A stretch of 50,982 nucleotides of DNA, taken from Deltaproteobacteria bacterium (GTDB taxonomy: Bacteria > Desulfobacterota > Desulfobulbia > Desulfobulbales > Desulfocapsaceae). The notes beneath the pieces were generated by a model that was not told the origin of the DNA, made no database searches, and saw only the letters and a list, made by a program, of their open reading frames with translations. The stretch covers positions 1 to 50,982 of the forward strand of contig PDQP01000051.1 of NCBI GenBank assembly GCA_002747805.1, read 5' to 3'. Position numbers and translations under genes: made by a program. Positions 28,119-36,819 of the stretch are shown in pieces; the stretch's first letter is position 1; the number at the start of each line of letters is the position of its first letter.

Positions 28119-29234
28119 ATGCGTATTATTTTATCCTGGTTGATGTTGATGATTCTGTCATGCAGTGTCGCCGCAGCAGGCAAGCCAAACAACCCAGGTG
28201 CCAAACCGCTGGATGCACTAGGCAAGGAAGTAGCGGCTCAGCTTCCGGCAAAACGTGTTATCTGCTCCGGTGCCGGTTGCCTGCGTCTTTTAACCTATCT
28301 TCAGGCTCAGGATTTAATCACCGGGGTTGACGATATGGAGGGCCGCCGCAAAAAATTTGACGCCCGCCCATACGCCATTGCCAATCCCCAATTCAAACCG
28401 ATGCCGATTTTTGGTGAATTCCGCGGCCACGATAACCCGGAACGCATCCTCACCCTGGAAAAGCAGCCCGAGGTGATCCTGAAAATAAAAACTTCATCCA
28501 TGGGTTACGACCCAAAGGAGCTGCAGGAAAAAACCGGTATTCCGGTGGTGGTCGTTGATTACGGCAACCTTGGCAGTGGGCGTCCTGCCCTGTATCAATC
28601 CCTGCAAACCATGGGAAAGGTAGTCGGCAAGGAAAAACGGGCGGAAGAAATTATTGCCTTTATTGACAATATCATCGCCGACCTTGATCGGCGGACTGCT
28701 CATATCCCCGAAGAAAAACGCCCGACCGTTTTTGTGGGCGGAGTTGCCTTTAAGGGGCCGCACGGTCTCCAGTCCACTGAGCCTGGCTACCCCCCGTTCA
28801 GCTTTGTTCACGCCAAAAATATGGCTTTTGATGCCTCATCCGCCAAACAACTGCACAGCACCAATGTCAGCAAGGAACAGATAGTTGCCTGGAACCCGGA
28901 TTACCTGTTCTTAGACCTTGCCACCCTGCAAATGGGGGCAGAGGCCGGCGGCTTGCACGAATTAAAAACCGATCCGGCTTATCAGCTTCTATCCGCCGCC
29001 AATAACGGGCGTGTTTTTGGCGTATTGCCATATAACTGGTACAATGCCAATTACGGCTCCATCCTGGCAAATGCCTATTTTATCGGCAAAACCATCTATC
29101 CCGAATGTTTTAAGGATGTGGATCCGGTAAAAAAGGCCGATGAAATTTACTCCTTTCTGGTTGGAAAACCTGTGTTTGCCTCGATGAACAAGGCTTTCCA
29201 GGATCTGGTTTTTACAAACATTCCGGTTAAATAA
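28119..29234 (+). CDS. ABC importer substrate-binding protein (FecB/BtuF-like)
   Basis: Periplasmic binding protein for an iron-complex, cobalamin or metal-chelate importer. The signal peptide MRIILSWLMLMILSCSVAAA is followed by the PBP family opening KRVICSGAGCLRLLTYLQAQDLITGVDD and LTLEKQPEVILKI. A long connecting helix (LYQSLQTMGKVVGKEKRAEEIIAFIDNI) is typical of class III proteins. 371 residues, with an AGGAGG ribosome binding site. The ligand cannot be read from sequence; the linked FmdE gene suggests a metal or metal-cofactor (inference). Confidence 0.88.
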   Translation: MRIILSWLMLMILSCSVAAAGKPNNPGAKPLDALGKEVAAQLPAKRVICSGAGCLRLLTYLQAQDLITGVDDMEGRRKKFDARPYAIANPQFKPMPIFGEFRGHDNPERILTLEKQPEVILKIKTSSMGYDPKELQEKTGIPVVVVDYGNLGSGRPALYQSLQTMGKVVGKEKRAEEIIAFIDNIIADLDRRTAHIPEEKRPTVFVGGVAFKGPHGLQSTEPGYPPFSFVHAKNMAFDASSAKQLHSTNVSKEQIVAWNPDYLFLDLATLQMGAEAGGLHELKTDPAYQLLSAANNGRVFGVLPYNWYNANYGSILANAYFIGKTIYPECFKDVDPVKKADEIYSFLVGKPVFASMNKAFQDLVFTNIPVK

Positions 29235-30304
29235 TGCATTTTAATTACGGCAAGATACCTGAAGAGTACCGCAGGTATATCCGCCGAAAAACAGTATTTA
29301 TTGCGGGAACAGCAGTCATTCTGGTCTGCACGACGGTGGTGGCCATCTCCCTTGGTGCGGCGGATATTCCTATCCCGTCAGTGGTGAAAAGTCTGCTTGG
29401 CATTGAAGAAAGCAAACGATTTGATACTATTATAAAAAATATCCGCCTGCCCCAGGCCCTGGCCGCCATGCTGGCCGGAGCCGGACTTTCTGCGGCCGGA
29501 GCCGCCATGCAGTCCATACTGCGTAATCCGCTTGGCTCGCCATTCACTTTGGGCATCTCCCATGCGGCGGCCTTTGGTGCGGCTCTTTCGGTTATGTTGC
29601 TAGGCGGCGGCGTTATGTCATCCACCACAGTAGGCGCCGTTACCGTCACCAACCCATATATCACCACCGTTTCCGCCTTCGCCTTCAGCCTGCTGGCGGC
29701 ATTTATAATTATCGGCATTTCAAGGCTTAGGGGAACAAGTCCGGAAATCATGATCCTTACCGGAGTAGCTCTTGGCGCCTTATTTACCGCAGGCACCATG
29801 TTTTTGCAGTTTTTTGCCGATGATGTCCAACTGGCCGCCATGGTTTTCTGGACCTTTGGCGATACCGCCAGAGCCGCCTGGTCGGAGCTTGGTTTTATTG
29901 CCGCTATCTGCCTGATTTGCTGTGCTTACTTTATAGCCAACAGTTGGAACCTCAACGCCATTGATACCGGAGATGAAACGGCCATGGGGCTGGGTATTCG
30001 GGTCGACCGTCTCAGGCTGGTTACCATGATGCTTTCCTCTCTGCTGACGGCTGCCATCATCGCCTTTTTGGGAATAATCGGCTTTGTGGGGCTGGTGGTG
30101 CCGCACATGGTTCGGCGGATCATCGGGTCGGATCACCGTTTTCTGATGCCGGCCTCAATTCTGCTTGGCGCCTTATTGCTTCTGATTTCCGACACGGCGG
30201 CACGCCTGATGCTTGCTCCCCACGTCCTGCCGGTATCGGTGCTGACCGCCTTTATGGGGGCGCCGGTTTTTCTGCTCCTTATTCTCAAAGGGGGCCGCAG
30301 ATGA
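29234..30304 (+). CDS. FecCD-family ABC importer permease
   Basis: Inner-membrane permease of the BtuC/FecCD family, 356 residues with about ten membrane helices. Characteristic stretches are LPQALAAMLAGAGLSAAGAAMQSILRNPLGSPFTLGISHAAAFGAAL, AIDTGDETAMGLGIRVDRLR (the cytoplasmic loop contacting the ATPase) and GIIGFVGLVVPHMVRRIIGSDHRFLMPASILLGA. It shares one base with the preceding gene and overlaps the ATPase gene by 4, so the three are translationally coupled. Confidence 0.95.
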   Translation: MHFNYGKIPEEYRRYIRRKTVFIAGTAVILVCTTVVAISLGAADIPIPSVVKSLLGIEESKRFDTIIKNIRLPQALAAMLAGAGLSAAGAAMQSILRNPLGSPFTLGISHAAAFGAALSVMLLGGGVMSSTTVGAVTVTNPYITTVSAFAFSLLAAFIIIGISRLRGTSPEIMILTGVALGALFTAGTMFLQFFADDVQLAAMVFWTFGDTARAAWSELGFIAAICLICCAYFIANSWNLNAIDTGDETAMGLGIRVDRLRLVTMMLSSLLTAAIIAFLGIIGFVGLVVPHMVRRIIGSDHRFLMPASILLGALLLLISDTAARLMLAPHVLPVSVLTAFMGAPVFLLLILKGGRR

Positions 30305-31068
30305 TTTTACATGTCAAAGGGGTAAGCTTTAACTACCATGCCCATCCGGTATTAAAGGGGGTGGAATTTACCCTGGACGAAGGCGAACTGCTTGCCATCC
30401 TGGGGCCAAACGGGGTGGGCAAGACCTCACTGCTTAAATGTATCAACGCCATTCACCAGCCAAGCGGCGGCGGCGTTTATGTTTACGGACAAAATGTTGC
30501 CAAACTGCCGCCCCACGACATCGCCAAAAATATTGCCTATGTTCCGCAGCAAAGCGAGGCGGCAAGGCTGACGGTATTTGATATGGTCTTAATGGGCAGA
30601 AAACCTTATATGCGGTGGCAAGTTGCTGATAATGATATAAAAATTGTCGATGCCGCCCTGAAAAGGCTCAATCTTGACAAGTTGCAGCTCCGGTATATTG
30701 ACACCCTGAGCGGCGGCGAATTACAAAAGGTTGCCGTGGCCAGGGCCTTGGTACAGGAACCGAAACTGCTGCTGCTCGATGAGCCAACCAGCTCTCTCGA
30801 TATGAAAAACCAGATCGACATCCTAAGCATGATTCGCACCGTGGTGGACGGTCATAAAATAGCCGCCGTGATGACCATGCATGACCTCAATACGGCATTT
30901 CGCTTTGCCCATAAATTTATTTTTCTTAAAGACCGGATGATATATGCCGGCGGAGAGGTGCAGGAAATAACCGCCGAGATGATAGAAGAGGTTTACGGAC
31001 TGCCGGTGGAAATCCACCGCCATCAGGGTATTCCTTTGGTGGTGCCGCTATGTGAACATTTGCAGTAA
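30301..31068 (+). CDS. FecE-family ABC importer ATPase
   Basis: ATP-binding subunit of the importer, 255 residues. Walker A is GPNGVGKTSLLK, the Q-loop is YVPQQSEA, the signature is LSGGELQKVAVARAL, Walker B is LLLLDEPTSSLD and the switch His lies in MTMHDLN. The C-terminal EITAEMIEEVYGLPVEI is usual for iron-complex ATPases. It is 21 bases ahead of the FmdE gene. Confidence 0.96.
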   Translation: MILHVKGVSFNYHAHPVLKGVEFTLDEGELLAILGPNGVGKTSLLKCINAIHQPSGGGVYVYGQNVAKLPPHDIAKNIAYVPQQSEAARLTVFDMVLMGRKPYMRWQVADNDIKIVDAALKRLNLDKLQLRYIDTLSGGELQKVAVARALVQEPKLLLLDEPTSSLDMKNQIDILSMIRTVVDGHKIAAVMTMHDLNTAFRFAHKFIFLKDRMIYAGGEVQEITAEMIEEVYGLPVEIHRHQGIPLVVPLCEHLQ

Positions 31069-31089
31069 TTTTGATCAAGGAGTAAAATT

Positions 31090-31686
31090 ATGTCATGCCA
31101 AATTGATAAAAAAACCATGGAGCAGGTTATCTCTTTTCATGGCCACTCCTGCCCCGGATTGATGATAGGAATCAGGGCTTCCGAAGCGGCTTTGCAACTT
31201 TTTCCTGAAGCCAAACCTGCCGATTTAGTTGCGGTAATGGAAACGGATATGTGCGGCGTTGATGCGGTGCAGTATTTGACCGGATGCACCTTTGGCAAAG
31301 GCAATTTAATTCATAAAGATTACGGCAAAATGGCCTTTTCCTTTTTCCATCGCCCCAGCGGAAAAGGGGTGCGTTTTCTATTAAACCCCGAAATCCGCCT
31401 TGCCAAGGAGATGGAAAAACTTACCGCCAAAGGCAAGGCAGGGAAAAAAGATAAAGAACAGACAGCCGCCTTGCGTCAAGAAATGCAGGATGTGTTTTTC
31501 AATGCCGATTTGCAAGAGATGTTTTTCAGCCAGCCGCTTGATCAACTGCCGCCCCGCCCGCCAAGGGTACTAAAAAGCCTGACTTGCGAAACCTGCGGCG
31601 AACAAACCATGGAATCAAGAACCAGACGGTTTGACGGCAAAACCCTGTGCATCCCCTGCTTTAATGAGGTTGAGCAGAAAGTTTGA
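31090..31686 (+). CDS. FmdE-domain metal-binding protein
   Basis: FmdE was named for a protein encoded beside molybdenum formylmethanofuran dehydrogenase; its role outside methanogens is uncertain. Residues ~10-120 show the family core: FHGHSCPGLMIGIRASEAAL, METDMCGVDAVQYLTGCTFGKGNLIHKDYGKMAFSFFHR. The HXHXC and paired Cys positions could hold a metal or Fe-S centre. The last 35 residues form a zinc-ribbon (CETCGEQ ... CIPCF). It follows an FecBCD importer and probably handles the imported metal or a metal-dependent step (inference). Confidence 0.88.
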   Translation: MSCQIDKKTMEQVISFHGHSCPGLMIGIRASEAALQLFPEAKPADLVAVMETDMCGVDAVQYLTGCTFGKGNLIHKDYGKMAFSFFHRPSGKGVRFLLNPEIRLAKEMEKLTAKGKAGKKDKEQTAALRQEMQDVFFNADLQEMFFSQPLDQLPPRPPRVLKSLTCETCGEQTMESRTRRFDGKTLCIPCFNEVEQKV

Positions 31687-31927
31687 ATTTAATGGGGGCA
31701 AGAGGATTTGTAAATTTGAGTAGTGATGATACAAATACTCAGTCCCCCCAACATCAGACAACATTTCATAGTCGTTTCATGGTCGTTTCATGGTAGTTAA
31801 ACCGTTATTAGAACCAACTGCTAAGAGATGATGGTCTCGTAAAAAATCAAAAATTTGCCTTTAATGATTTCCCCTAAGATTACCTAGGATAGAACCGTCC
31901 AAAATAGATTTTTCACCAATCCGTCAA
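31687..31927 (+). other. intergenic region with an 11-bp triple repeat
   Basis: Three tandem copies of TTTCAT(A/G)GT(C/A)G occupy 31764-31796. Upstream, GGGGG near 31693 and CCCCCC at 31743 flank an inner TGAGTA/TACTCA inverted repeat, so the transcript after the FmdE gene can fold and may stop there, although no T-run follows. No gene is visible. Confidence 0.5.
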
Positions 31928-32002
31928 GGGAAATAATCATTTACAACCTACGCTGATTATCTTAGTCTGAAACAATACTGGTTTTATCGGTATAAAATCA
32001 AC
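31928..32002 (+). repeat. ~77-bp direct repeat, copy 2 (upstream of SUMF1-type gene)
   Basis: Second copy of the element at 27899-27976. The Fur-box-like core and the following GATTATCTTAGTCTGAA are intact. It ends 13 bases before the ATG of the SUMF1-type gene, so it must contain or overlap that gene's control region. Confidence 0.85.
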
Positions 32003-32014
32003 AGGGAGGCAAGC

Positions 32015-32827
32015 ATGAAACTAAAATTATTTCCTATCATTATGCTGACGGGCAGCCTTATCGCACCCTCAGTTTATGCAGAAAAGGAAGCCAAGGTCTT
32101 TACCAACTCCATCGGTATGAAATTTGTAAAGATCAAGGGCGGCTGTTTTCAGATGGGTGATACCTTTGGTGAAGGTGCTGATAATGAAAAACCGGTGCAT
32201 AAGGTCTGTGTGGATGATTTTTACTTAGGTGCCTATGAGGTAAGCCAGAAGGAATATCAGGAGATTATGGGAGAAAATCCCAGCTATTTCAAAGGGGAAA
32301 ACTATCCGGTAGAAAAGGTAAGCTGGGATGATGCTCAAGAGTTTATCCGCAAGCTAAATGCCAGAAGCAATGGGGTGAAATATAGTCTTCCTACCGAGGC
32401 CCAATGGGAATATGCCGCCCGTGAAGGAGGGAAAAGGGTGCGCTTTGGTAATGGCAAGGATGTTATTGATCCTGCAGAAGCTAATTTTGATTGCCGTGAA
32501 GAGAATAAGGAGAGTTATTCCCGTGCCGGAGAATATAGGAAAACTACCGTTCCAGTGGATAGTTTTTCCCCCAATGCCTTGGGATTATATAATATGAGCG
32601 GTAATGTCTGTGAGTGGTGCCAGGATAGATATCATGATAACTACCAGGGTGCCCCGACTGATGGCAGTACCTGGGAGACTGGTGGAAAAGGCTCGGTTCG
32701 CGTGTTTCGCGGCGGTGGCTGGATCAATCTCCCGGGGAGGGTGCGGGCAGCGGACCGGTACTGGTTCAGGGCTGACTTAAACAACTTCTTCCTGGGCTTT
32801 CGCCTCTCCCTTGTTCAGCACCAGTAA
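32015..32827 (+). CDS. secreted SUMF1/C-type-lectin-fold protein, DGR-target-like
   Basis: A 270-residue protein with signal peptide MKLKLFPIIMLTGSLIAPSVYA. The formylglycine-generating-enzyme fold follows: VFTNSIGMKFVKIKGGCFQMGDTFGEGADNEKPVH, YEVSQKEYQEIMGENPSYFKG, YSLPTEAQWEYAAREGG, NALGLYNMSGNVCEWCQDRYH, and RVFRGGGW...LGFRL. The catalytic cysteine pair of true sulfatase-modifying enzymes is not evident, and no sulfatase is nearby. The last ~40 codons switch from AT-rich to GC-rich DNA and look like a DGR variable region (separate feature). Likely a ligand-binding surface or periplasmic protein (inference). GGGAGG is the ribosome binding site. Confidence 0.85.
   Translation: MKLKLFPIIMLTGSLIAPSVYAEKEAKVFTNSIGMKFVKIKGGCFQMGDTFGEGADNEKPVHKVCVDDFYLGAYEVSQKEYQEIMGENPSYFKGENYPVEKVSWDDAQEFIRKLNARSNGVKYSLPTEAQWEYAAREGGKRVRFGNGKDVIDPAEANFDCREENKESYSRAGEYRKTTVPVDSFSPNALGLYNMSGNVCEWCQDRYHDNYQGAPTDGSTWETGGKGSVRVFRGGGWINLPGRVRAADRYWFRADLNNFFLGFRLSLVQHQ
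32699..32820 (+). other. candidate DGR variable region (VR)
   Basis: Encodes RVFRGGGWINLPGRVRAADR and then YWFRADLNNFFLGFRLSLV at the 3' end of the SUMF1-type gene, the position and framework (RGGXW...R.A.R....LGFR) used by diversity-generating retroelement targets. The codons at the expected variable positions are ATC, AAT, CTC, GAC, TAC, TTC, AAC, TTC and TTC. All but one end in C, as expected if each derives from AAC in an adenine-rich template. No template copy or reverse transcriptase is in the window. Confidence 0.6.
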
Positions 32828-32888
32828 GTCTAAGGCAGGACTACCAAAAATTTTTGCATAATAACCGGCACTGCCGGGTCAAAAAACC

Positions 32889-33287
32889 ATGATAGAACCA
32901 GATCAGCTAAATAAAATCTGTGCAGACTCCATGATTGGCTTTCTCGGCATTGAGTTTATCAAAGCGGATAACGGCCTTAAAGCCAGAATGCCGGTGAATG
33001 AACGAACCAGACAGCCTTTCGGCTATCTTCATGGCGGTGCAATGATAACCCTGGCAGAAACCGTTGCCAGCGGGGCAACGGCCCTGAAGTGTGGCAGGGA
33101 GCAGGTGTTTGGCTACCATGTGGATGCATCCCTGGTCTCTTCGGTGCGGGAAGGCTGGGTTTATGCCGCCGCCAACCTGGTTCATCAAGGGCGTTCAAGT
33201 TTTATATGGGATGTAACCGTTGAGGGAGAAACCGGACAGAAAGTTGCCCTGTGCCGGGTTACCGTAAAAGTGCTGAAAAATGATTAG
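32889..33287 (+). CDS. menI: 1,4-dihydroxy-2-naphthoyl-CoA hydrolase (hotdog thioesterase)
   Basis: Releases 1,4-dihydroxy-2-naphthoate from its CoA ester in menaquinone synthesis. A 132-residue hotdog-fold enzyme: MPVNERTRQPFGYLHGGAMITLAETVASGATAL contains the substrate loop with the acidic Glu of the PaaI/MenI family, followed by YHVDASLVSSVREGWVYAAANLVHQGRSSFIWDV. As a lone gene it could be any acyl-CoA thioesterase, but being first in an otherwise complete men cluster fixes the role with good confidence. It overlaps menF by up to 8 bases. Confidence 0.85.
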   Translation: MIEPDQLNKICADSMIGFLGIEFIKADNGLKARMPVNERTRQPFGYLHGGAMITLAETVASGATALKCGREQVFGYHVDASLVSSVREGWVYAAANLVHQGRSSFIWDVTVEGETGQKVALCRVTVKVLKND

Positions 33288-34380
33288 TATGGAAAAGGTC
33301 TGGCAGCTATGTCTGGACAGCGGGCTTGACTTTGCCGCCTACAGACCGCCGGACAAGGAGATTACCACGGTTATCCAGTACAGGAAAGAGCCTTTGACAC
33401 CGGCCAGGGAGATTACCAAAGGCCCCGGTTTTTTAATATCTCCATACCGCACAGGTTCCTGCAAGGCGATACTGATTTCCCCGGATATGGTCATTACCGG
33501 CGATAAGACCGATAAGGAGCTATTGCTCAGGCTTTCGCACTGCGGCAAAAAAGAAAAAATCCGGCCATGCGGCAAAACCGCAACAAGCAGCTTTGAGCAA
33601 TATATCGGCCAGGCTCAAAAAGCAATAGCTGCCATCAAGGGCGGAGATTTTGAAAAAATAGTGCTGTCCAGGGTGCAGATGGTTAAAGGCAGTAAGAGAG
33701 ATTTGTCGGCAGCCATATTTTTGCGGATGTGCCGCAAATATCCCCGCTCTTTTGTCTATATCTTTCAGGCAAAAGGGCATTTATGGCTTGGCGCCACCCC
33801 GGAGACTCTGGTTTCCATCAAGGACGGCAGCTTCAAAACCATGTCGCTGGCCGCAACCAGAAAGGATATTCCAGCCAATTGGGAGATAAACAACTGGAGT
33901 ACCAAAGAGAGACAAGAACAGCGGTATGTTACCGATTATATAGCCGATTTGCTTGATAAATACCAAATTACCTCGGCCCAAAAAAGCCGAACCTACCCTC
34001 GGCGGGCAGGAAACCTGCTGCATCTTTGCAATGAATTTACCTGTGATGCCGGGGAGATATATAACAAACTAAGCCAGTTTATCAATGAATTGCACCCCTC
34101 GCCGGCGGTATGCGGCATCCCTAAAAAAAAGGTGCAGGAATTCCTGGCGGAACTGGAAGGACATGACCGTGAATATTATGCCGGTTTCCTGGGGCCGGTC
34201 AATATTGCCGCCAATCAGATAGATTTATATGTAAACCTTCGCTGCATGAGGGTTTGTGATGACCAGGTTCGCCTCTATATCGGCGGCGGCCTAACAGCAG
34301 ATTCCATACCTGAGGACGAATGGGCGGAAACTGCCGCCAAGGCCGAAACCCTCTTATCCGTTTTAAGCGAGTGTCAATAA
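33280..34380 (+). CDS. menF: isochorismate synthase
   Basis: Converts chorismate to isochorismate, the committed step to menaquinone. The 366-residue chorismate-utilising enzyme has FEKIVLSRVQMVKG, LWLGATPETLVSIKDGSFKTMSLAATRK (conserved GATPE), the INELHPSPAVCGIPKKKVQEFL signature and GHDREYYAGFLGPV. The start at 33280 overlaps menI; the ATG at 33289 is an alternative. menD follows after 4 bases. Confidence 0.93.
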   Translation: MISMEKVWQLCLDSGLDFAAYRPPDKEITTVIQYRKEPLTPAREITKGPGFLISPYRTGSCKAILISPDMVITGDKTDKELLLRLSHCGKKEKIRPCGKTATSSFEQYIGQAQKAIAAIKGGDFEKIVLSRVQMVKGSKRDLSAAIFLRMCRKYPRSFVYIFQAKGHLWLGATPETLVSIKDGSFKTMSLAATRKDIPANWEINNWSTKERQEQRYVTDYIADLLDKYQITSAQKSRTYPRRAGNLLHLCNEFTCDAGEIYNKLSQFINELHPSPAVCGIPKKKVQEFLAELEGHDREYYAGFLGPVNIAANQIDLYVNLRCMRVCDDQVRLYIGGGLTADSIPEDEWAETAAKAETLLSVLSECQ

Positions 34381-34384
34381 AAAA

Positions 34385-36010
34385 ATGTCCGGCTCCAAAC
34401 AACATATATCCGATTTGGTACATCACTGCCTGTTTTACGGCATGCGTCATCTGGTTATTTCGCCCGGCTCCCGTAATGCCCCCCTGATCAGGGCCTTTGC
34501 TGACTCAAAGGTCAAATGCCACTCCATAGTCGATGAACGCAGTGCCGCCTTTGTCGCCCTCGGCATGGCAGACCTGCTTGGTGAGCCGGTCGGAGTGCTG
34601 TGTACTTCGGGAAGTGCCCTGCTTAATTACGGGCCGGCAATATCCGAAGCATATTATTTGCGGGTGCCGCTAATAGTGCTTTCAGCAGATCGTCCGGCAA
34701 GGCTGATCGGGCATCAGGACGGGCAGACTATCAAGCAAAACGAGCTGTTCAAAAATATCGTCAAGGCAAGTTTTTGCCTGCCGGAGGAGCCGCAAAATAA
34801 AGCGGAGATGCAGCTATCGGCAGATATCATCGGCAGGGCCTTTGCTGCTGCACTTATGCCGGATTTCGGCCCGGTGCATATCAATATTCCCCTGGATGAA
34901 CCGCTATACGAAAACCAGCTTGCCGCCGGGCCGGTTATACCGCCGCAGGCTCCAAACCATGATGCGGCAGGAAATAAGGAGCAAGCCGCCGCTGCCGCCG
35001 CCATTGCCGCTAAAACCTGGAACCAAAGTTCGCACCGGATGATTATTTGCGGACAAGGCCGCCGGGACAGCGAACTGCATAATCTGCTCACAAACCTTGA
35101 GGATGATAAGGCGACCGTTATTATTGGGGAAAATCTTTCCAATCTGGCTGGAAGCGGGATTGTGGACAGACCGGATATACTGTTACAACCCAAAAGCCCT
35201 GATGAAAAAAACCTTATGGAGCCGGACTGTATCATTTCATTTGGCGGCCACCTGGTAAGCAAACAGTTAAAAATCTTTCTTCGTCATTGCCGAAATTATA
35301 CGCATTACCGGATTGATCCGGCCGGTTTGGGCATAAATACCTACCACCAGTTAAACAGGGAATTTGTTTGTGAACCAAAGACGTTTTTTCGCAGCTTTAT
35401 CCCCCTGACAAAAAAAGATAAGCAGTCAAATTATCGCAAATACTGGTGCATCAAGCAGGAGACAAAAAGCAAAAACGCCGAACTTGAAGTGCTACAAACC
35501 CTTTTTCGCAAACTGCCTGCAGGTAGCGACGCATATCTTGGCAACTCCATGACAGTGCGTTATGTGCAGATGCTGCCGGCAAGGGAAGATATTATTTATC
35601 ACGGCAACCGCGGAGTGGCCGGCATTGACGGCAGTCTGTCCACCGCTGCCGGAGCGGCGATGGTTACCGGCAATATGGTATTTTGTTGCCTGGGCGATTT
35701 GGGTTTTATCTATGATTCAAATGGCTTATGGAACCGCTCCCTGCCTGCCAACCTGCGTATTGCGGTGCTAAACAACAGCGGCGGAGATATTTTCAGAAGG
35801 TTGAAAGGCCCAGGCAGCAGCCCCGGATTTGAGGATTTTTTTATTGCCAATCATCCGGTAAACCTGAAAAAGCTGGCAGAGGCCTACAGAATAAAATATC
35901 TATCATCAAATCCAGGCCAAATAAAGGACAAGGCCTCAGAACTATTTGGTAAAAGTGATAAAGCAATAGTTTTGGAGATAAAAATTGGAAGAGGAACAAA
36001 CCATGTATAA
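34385..36010 (+). CDS. menD: SEPHCHC synthase
   Basis: ThDP-dependent 2-succinyl-5-enolpyruvyl-6-hydroxy-3-cyclohexene-1-carboxylate synthase, joining isochorismate and 2-oxoglutarate. The 541-residue protein opens [26 protein letters not shown], then [43 protein letters not shown]. The ThDP motif region [13 protein letters not shown] and [12 protein letters not shown] are present. It overlaps menB by 8 bases. Confidence 0.96.
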   Translation: MSGSKQHISDLVHHCLFYGMRHLVISPGSRNAPLIRAFADSKVKCHSIVDERSAAFVALGMADLLGEPVGVLCTSGSALLNYGPAISEAYYLRVPLIVLSADRPARLIGHQDGQTIKQNELFKNIVKASFCLPEEPQNKAEMQLSADIIGRAFAAALMPDFGPVHINIPLDEPLYENQLAAGPVIPPQAPNHDAAGNKEQAAAAAAIAAKTWNQSSHRMIICGQGRRDSELHNLLTNLEDDKATVIIGENLSNLAGSGIVDRPDILLQPKSPDEKNLMEPDCIISFGGHLVSKQLKIFLRHCRNYTHYRIDPAGLGINTYHQLNREFVCEPKTFFRSFIPLTKKDKQSNYRKYWCIKQETKSKNAELEVLQTLFRKLPAGSDAYLGNSMTVRYVQMLPAREDIIYHGNRGVAGIDGSLSTAAGAAMVTGNMVFCCLGDLGFIYDSNGLWNRSLPANLRIAVLNNSGGDIFRRLKGPGSSPGFEDFFIANHPVNLKKLAEAYRIKYLSSNPGQIKDKASELFGKSDKAIVLEIKIGRGTNHV

Positions 36011-36818
36011 TTGGGAAACAATCAAGGAATACGAAGAGATAAAGTTTGAATTTTACCAAGGCATCGCCAAAATAACCATAAACCGACCGCGTTACCGTAA
36101 CGCCTTTACCCCGGACACCAACAAGGAGATGCTTGATGCCATGCGATACTGCCGGGAAAACCATGACGTTCGGGTGGTCGTTTTTACCGGCGAGGGCGAC
36201 AAGGCATTTTGCTCCGGCGGCGACCAAAACATAAAAAGCGAGGGCGGTTATATCGGCAAGGACGGCGTGCCGCGCCTTAATGTACTTGAGTTGCAAAGGG
36301 CAATCCGCTCCCTGCCCAAGCCGGTCATTGCCATGGTTAACGGCTATGCCATCGGCGGCGGTCATGTACTGCATGTGGTCTGCGATTTAACCATCGCCTC
36401 GGAAAACGCCATTTTTGGTCAAACCGGCCCAAAGGTAGGCAGTTTTGACGCCGGCTTCGGCTCATCGTATCTCGCCCGCCATGTCGGTCAGAAAAAAGCC
36501 AGGGAGATATGGTTTCTCTGCGACCAATATTCGGCACAGGAGGCTCTTGCAATGGGCATGGTCAACAAGGTGGTTCCTTTTTCCGAGTTGGAGAAGACCA
36601 CCGTTGAGTGGTGCGAAAAGATAATGAAACGTAGTCCCGTTGCCCTGCGTATGATTAAGGCAGGACTAAATGCCGAACTGGACGGACAGGCGGGTTTGCA
36701 GGAATTTGCCGGCAACGCTACCATGATGTTCTATATGATGGAAGAGGCTCAGGAGGGTAAAAACGCCTTTCTTGAAAAGCGAGAGCCGGACTTTGACAAA
36801 TATCCGAAATTCCCCTAA
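36003..36818 (+). CDS. menB: 1,4-dihydroxy-2-naphthoyl-CoA synthase
   Basis: Crotonase-fold enzyme that cyclises o-succinylbenzoyl-CoA. The 271-residue product has [102 protein letters not shown], all MenB hallmarks. The start at 36003 follows GAGG and overlaps menD; an upstream in-frame start at 35985 is less likely. menC follows after 1 base. Confidence 0.97.
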   Translation: MYNWETIKEYEEIKFEFYQGIAKITINRPRYRNAFTPDTNKEMLDAMRYCRENHDVRVVVFTGEGDKAFCSGGDQNIKSEGGYIGKDGVPRLNVLELQRAIRSLPKPVIAMVNGYAIGGGHVLHVVCDLTIASENAIFGQTGPKVGSFDAGFGSSYLARHVGQKKAREIWFLCDQYSAQEALAMGMVNKVVPFSELEKTTVEWCEKIMKRSPVALRMIKAGLNAELDGQAGLQEFAGNATMMFYMMEEAQEGKNAFLEKREPDFDKYPKFP

Positions 36819-36819
36819 T

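Noticed and set aside
31687..32014. Riboswitch upstream of the SUMF1-type gene
   Set aside because: Hairpins exist, but no known aptamer pattern can be recognised and the near-gene part is the duplicated element.
32015..32827. Active formylglycine-generating enzyme
   Set aside because: The fold matches, but the catalytic cysteine arrangement is not evident, no sulfatase is nearby, and the C-terminus looks like a binding surface.
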